Source: Otis tarda
Taxonomy: Eukaryota; Chordata; Aves; Otidiformes; Otididae
Reading direction: 5' to 3'
Assembly: GCA_026413225.1 (NCBI GenBank)
Contig: CM048554.1
Location: 72,470,463 to 72,534,462 of the forward strand
Length of the DNA stretch: 64,000 nt
This document shows positions 55,101-61,100 of this stretch, one piece after another (position 1 is the first letter of the stretch; each line of letters starts with the position of its first letter). The position numbers were made by a program, and so were the translations under genes. The notes beneath the pieces are model-generated. The model was given only the letters and a program-made list of their open reading frames with translations, was not told where the DNA came from and made no database searches.

Positions 55101-58100
55101 AAAGCAATAAATAGGCTGTCACCAGAGTGACATTTTCAAAAGCAACCAAGTAAATACGTTGTCTGCAGAATGCACACTGGATGCATCACATACAGTGAGA
55201 GTTTTTATCACAGTTCACTCATGGGCTGGGAGAACATTCAGCTGATGGCTGGACGGGGTCTGTTCTGTCCTTAATTTTATTTTGTGCTTTTGTTAATTAT
55301 TTGGGTGGTAAAATGAGGACTATCTATACACCTATAAACCTATAGTTATTTATGTAAGTATGTGTACCCAAACACCAGTCATATTTGCTTGTGGTGTGCT
55401 AAGGCCTCTCCTCATCTTTTTTTCTGATTCATATTTTTCTGATTCTAAACCACTGCCCAGTGTGTGATGTGCCATCTGTATGCCTGTGTGGAATTCAAGA
55501 AAGGTCTAGAAAGAGAAGGGTCTTGGTAGAAAGATGAAATGAGAAACTAAAAAAGGTCTCTGAGGAAGGGGACTCTAGGCCATGAAGTTCCAGCCCGAAA
55601 ATGTGTAACGCCACAGCTGTGAACTCAAGATGTTTCTATATCTGTATCTACATTGCCTGAATATTGTCTTTTTGAAACCAGCTAGTCTTTCCAAACCCTC
55701 AGAGCTATTAAAGCCACCTTTCCTGCTGGTCTGGTACTGTACAGTTCATCTGTTTCTTGACTAGGTTCTTGCTTTTCATCCCAATGAGAACTGGTTTTCC
55801 GAAAGTGTCCCTGTTATTGCAAAAACTTTTGACACTCCAGCTGCACCTGTCAATATAGTTCCCAGAAATACCAGTTTCCAGCTAGAATGGAGAGCTCCTC
55901 TGCACGTCAATGAAACCAGCTTCTGGTTTGAGCTGCATAAGGTAAAAATACCCCATTGCTTTTTCCATATCAGAGCAAATTTAACCCACTCTGTCCTGGT
56001 GAGCAGGACAGGGTGGCAGGATGTGTGTGAAGAGTCTCAGTGGTTAATTTGGGCATGATGATGTCAGTCTTAGTGGCTCAGAAGGGGCAGGATGGAGACA
56101 GTGTTTGCCAGGAACAAGGGGGAGTGCAGCTGTAGAATTTAATACTCCATAGTGCCAAAGGACATCCTGGATGACCCTACCAGAATTCCTCCTGGGTCTC
56201 CTGTTTCAGTAGAATCCCCTCCCTCTTTCCTCACTGCCCTCCCTCAGACTTGTAGCTTGTAGCTACAAATCCTGTGTCAGCTCTGCACAAGAAAGAGAAG
56301 AAAGGGGCTTTCAGCATTAAATATCAGCTACAGCCTAGTATCTGAATTTTATTTTCCTGTGATAGAATTTAGGAGAAAATGCCAGAGAAAAAATGAGTCC
56401 AGTAGCACAGACTCATGTGGAGGTAAGTGCTGCAGTGACAGCAGCATGGATGGGAGCTTCAGATTTTAATGTCTGGACCACTGGATACAGAAAATGTCAT
56501 GTGCTAAACTGGATCACGTAGATTCCTTAATATAGATAATCAGATTCCTTAGGTCTACACTAAACATTTCCCATCTGCCCTAAAACAAATGTCATAGCAC
56601 AATTCCACTAAACCGCCTCCTTTCAATTGCATCATGGCAAGCTGAACTCATAAGTACGTCATGGTGATCTGGAAATATAAGCTACACAGACATAAGCGAG
56701 GGCAAGGCTCCTTTTGGCTGTGCAAAGAGGTCACTTAATCTATTGTCCTTTGTGGCTGCCAAGACTTGTAGGTCTCCTGAAAACAAAGGAAAAAACCTAA
56801 GTTTGTCCTTGGTCTCTAAGAGGACAAAGTCCCGTGATTGAAACAGCACATGCATAATCTCTGCCCTATGACATTAAAAGGTGGCAAGGTAGTTAATCTA
56901 CCCAGGAACAGAACTGTGACACACTTCCAGCAGAGTAAGAAAGTTGACCATGATGATGTTTTATTTTTCTAGTGGCAAACAAAAAGCGACTGGTTTTCTC
57001 CTGCAAGCACTGCATGCACAGCAGATGTTGTTTACACATGCAATCTCACAGGAACTCTTCCTTCAGCCAACTACTTAGTAAGAGTAACCGTAGTTTATGT
57101 TACAGGAGTGAAAAGCACTTCCTCTTCAACAAGCTTTAAAACTACAGGTAAGCACTTAATGTAGGATAACAAGATTTTAAGACTATTTTCAGGATGTGAA
57201 TATTCAAACACAATATTTTGTAAAATTTCCCAGGGAATTTGATTATATTAAGAAACAATAGTTATATGTGTTTGAAAAATAAATAATAACACAGTACCAC
57301 ATCTGCAAAAGTAATAGGGCAAAAGATCATAACTACTAATGAAAGGCTGCATGTGAATGAAAATTTTGAAATTCGTCCATCGCAAAGAGAAGGCCAAAGG
57401 TTCGTTCTCCATGCAGATTATTGATGTAGATCCTCCATTCTTTTATATGTCTAAACACTCATGTACACATCTAAATTTTTCTCTGTGCACCTTAGCCCTT
57501 TGACTTGCTATAAACGTATTTTAAGGGTTCTGTTTCTTCCCCCATTTGGCCTAAGCCGGTGTTCCCAGCAAGCCAGGAGTTCCAAAAAGAGCAGAAGACA
57601 GTAAAAACTCTGTACAGTGGGAAGAGGCTGATGACAATGGAAGCAAACTGACCTACTACATCTTAGAAAGCAGGTAAACTATGCGTGCAGGCACTCTTCC
57701 AGTAGGGAGCAGCCCCAAACACCTTTGGATGTGCAGGGGCCTTCAGTTTGGCTCTGATGGGAAGAGTGAAATATCAATGACTCAAATGGCCCTGCTCATG
57801 GGATCTCTTTCTTGGGTAAACTAAGAAGCCATCATGTCGAGAAATTCCTGGAAAACTTAGAAGAAAATATAAACTAACATTTTCAGACCAACCTTGAAAT
57901 ACAAGGAAATATTTGGATATATGTTGGTGAATTAGAAGAAGATTCAGAGATACTTTCAAATCACAAATTTCAAGCATTTAGGATGTATTCTGAGCTAAAT
58001 TATATGTAGAAATATTTCAGTGTTCAGAGGACTCATGGAAAGGCATTATAAAGTGGCCAGAAAGAATCATAAGGTATTCCCATCAACAGAGGGTGACTAG

Positions 58101-61100
58101 ATAATTTTTAAAGTGCTCTGTCATCAAATGCAGATTGTCTCATTAAGCATCTGTAGAGTGCCAGTTCACACTTACTCCTGTACTGGTATTGGAAGGGATG
58201 AATGGACAGGTTAGAGTATATTGTTGTGGGTAGTGACTTCGAAACTTCTAATTTTTTGACCATGACTCTCGAGGGGCCCGTTTAAGGCAGGCAGTGCAAA
58301 GCTTAATTAATGCAGTATTTAAAAATAGGGAGAGTGCATCTTCTAAGATATTCCTACGACATTTGAAATCGGGAAGCAATTTTTAAAGCTCAACTATTAT
58401 TTCTTTTTCCTCAGTTAACTCTGTGCTTATGAAAGCTAAGGACTGAGTGCTGTGGAGCTGAGCTTACTTTACCTATATAAGTTTTCACCCAGACATAGTT
58501 TCCTGATGCTGTAAGCTTCCTCCATACAGTTCTGTGAGCATACAGCAGCACTGACCTGCATGCTATGAGACCACAATAATTTTGATATGCCAACAGCCAG
58601 TTTGTACCTGGCTTGCTGTGGATGGGTAAAGAAAGGACAATCCCTTGGTCTGTGTCAGGGTTGTGTTTTAGCCGCTGTTCTCCAGGCTCCATCTTCTTTG
58701 GAATCTTACGAATCACTGAATCATAACACTTCTGAGTTGTTATTTTTTTAGTTTAACAAAATAAACTTTTCTCCTGAATGTGCATGCTGATGTTTTTGAC
58801 TGAATTTCACTTTAAGCCTCATGGTCCTTTTATGCCAGGTAGAAAAATGTTAGGTCAGTTGCATAGTATTGCAGAAAATACTTGCATTGTGCTTTCAAAT
58901 AACCCCTGGTTTTCATACAGCTCTGGTAGAGATGTGTCCACACCAAGGTCATGGACATATGGTTTTCCCATTACTTTCTGCTTTAGAAGTGTTTGACCTT
59001 TTTTCTGCCTTAAAGTATGTTGGGAGAATGATTGACATGCTCATGAAGGTCATTTCACATGAAATATTGCAGTTCTGTGTGACATGAAACGATATTGCAG
59101 ATATGGCCTTTCAAGTTTAAATACGTGTTCTTCTTTTGGTTGGTGAATAATCAGCTCTGAATTTATTGTGAGCAATCAATCTCAGTCCAATGGGGAAAGG
59201 AAGAAATATACCCAGCAGTCAGCAGATACTATGGGAAACTGGCTAGCTAAAGAATTGTGTCTTCACTGCCAATGACTTGCTTCCTGTTTAGCTTGTGTAA
59301 CCTGATGCACAAGAGCCACTGAATTACTCTGGGCCCCAGAAGGAAAAAACCTCTAACAGGACAGAAAAATAGCTTATATATTTTTTTTTTCCTGAAAGCT
59401 AAATAAGAAGGTTTTGAAATCTTGGCTGTGAGCTGTACATTGAAACAGGTGAAAGAGTGCTGGAGGTCTTTGTGTCTAAAAAGTTCTACCATTTCATTTC
59501 CAGTGCCAAACTAAAGATGTATGATCCCTAGCATTGCTGAAATGGCATCGTAGCTAAAACCCCACAAGCAGATTGAGGTTTCCTGCAGGCAGAGAGATGT
59601 TGTGAAGACCATGAAACTGAAGTGAAGAACGAAGGGGAAGCAGTAAACAGCCCTCACTGTGTTAATGACAAACCTGTGTTATTTTGCTGTGCCTGCTGCA
59701 GGAAGCAGTCTGACACCAGCAAAGTGAAGTCCTCGTGGGAGGTGGTTTACAATGGCTCCTGTGTCGGTATTTGCACATGGAAGGCCAAGAACTTAGAAGG
59801 AACTTTCCAGTTCAGAGTGGCAGCTGCAAATGTGCTGGGACTTGGTGAATACAGCGACACGAGCAAGGACATCATTTTGAGTGAGGGTATGTCCTGTACT
59901 TTCTTACTCTGTTAATCAAGTTTTTTATTCAGAGTAATTACACTGATTTCTGAAGATTTACTTCTGGTCATTTATACCAATTTGTCTCTGTGGCCCTGCA
60001 GTCTGCATGATGGTATGATTCTTGAAGTAAGGGCAACCTCCCACTCTGGGTAAGGATGTGAGAATTACTTTGTGCCTTCAGCTAGAACACCTTAAGTGTC
60101 AAACAGTTCGGCGTTTTCTCTTTCCATGTACACAGCAGATCATCACCACAGGACGGGTGGCCCACACCTAGGGGAAGAGGATTAGTCTGACCAAATGTAG
60201 ACATCTACATAGAGCCTACAAGAGAGCTTTCTGCAGGCAGCTCAAGGGTTCTCTCAGGTTTGCTCAGCTCCATAAGACTGATATGGTTTGTTTGCACAGT
60301 CATTAACCAATTTCCCCTTTCTATTTAACAGATATCATGATCTCCCCAGGCACCATCGTTGCCACTGCTGCTGTGATCGGAATTGTTGTGCTGAGCTTGA
60401 CAGTGCTCATACTCTTTGGTTTTGGTATGTGGCCAAGTTTTTTGCACAGCCTTTGTTCGCTAGGCTTCAGTAAGAGGCAGTTCAGGTGGCGGGAGATAAT
60501 TGGCCTCCAGATTTAGGGAAATGCTGAACAATCCCCAAGGTGGAAGCTGGGGGGAATTTGTGTGTTCTCATTCTTCAAGGCCCTAGAGCCCTAGAGGTGG
60601 CTGGTTATGTTTTCAGTATCTAGGACAAAATACCAATTCACTCTGTGCTCAGGCATTTCTTGCTGTTGATTCCCTGCAGGGAGAACACAGGAATGCTGAA
60701 GGAGCTCTGATATTCCTGTGTATCCTTGTGAAAACTTGTACCTTGTAATTCTTGAGTACTGCATTTATTCACCACACTCCCATTTTTTCCCTCTTAAGCT
60801 TTGTCCCTGAGGAAAAGATGTAGAGATTACTCTTAGAGGTAGATGTCCACACGTGGTGGTCCTGCCCTCTCACTCCTCATCCTCTCCCAGGAATATGGCA
60901 CCAGCCCTTCAGGCTTGGGTCTTGCCATGTACAGAAGTGGATGTTTGACTGATTTCTCAGCTCAAGGAGCAGTTGTCTGTCTTCTGTGAGAAAAAAAAAA
61001 ATGGTGGCCAGATGGAAATGTCATGCTTACATGAGCTGCTGGGGTGTGATGTTGAATGGAATAACAGAATACCTGTAGTCTTTCAGCCTGCTTGCATGCT

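Larger units (their letters stand above)
52511..55764 (+). other. ROS1: ROS1 intron 29 (3.3 kb)
   Basis: Holds the younger CR1 copy (52918-53763) and a T21 run near 54618-54638. No other feature recognised. Confidence 0.6.
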
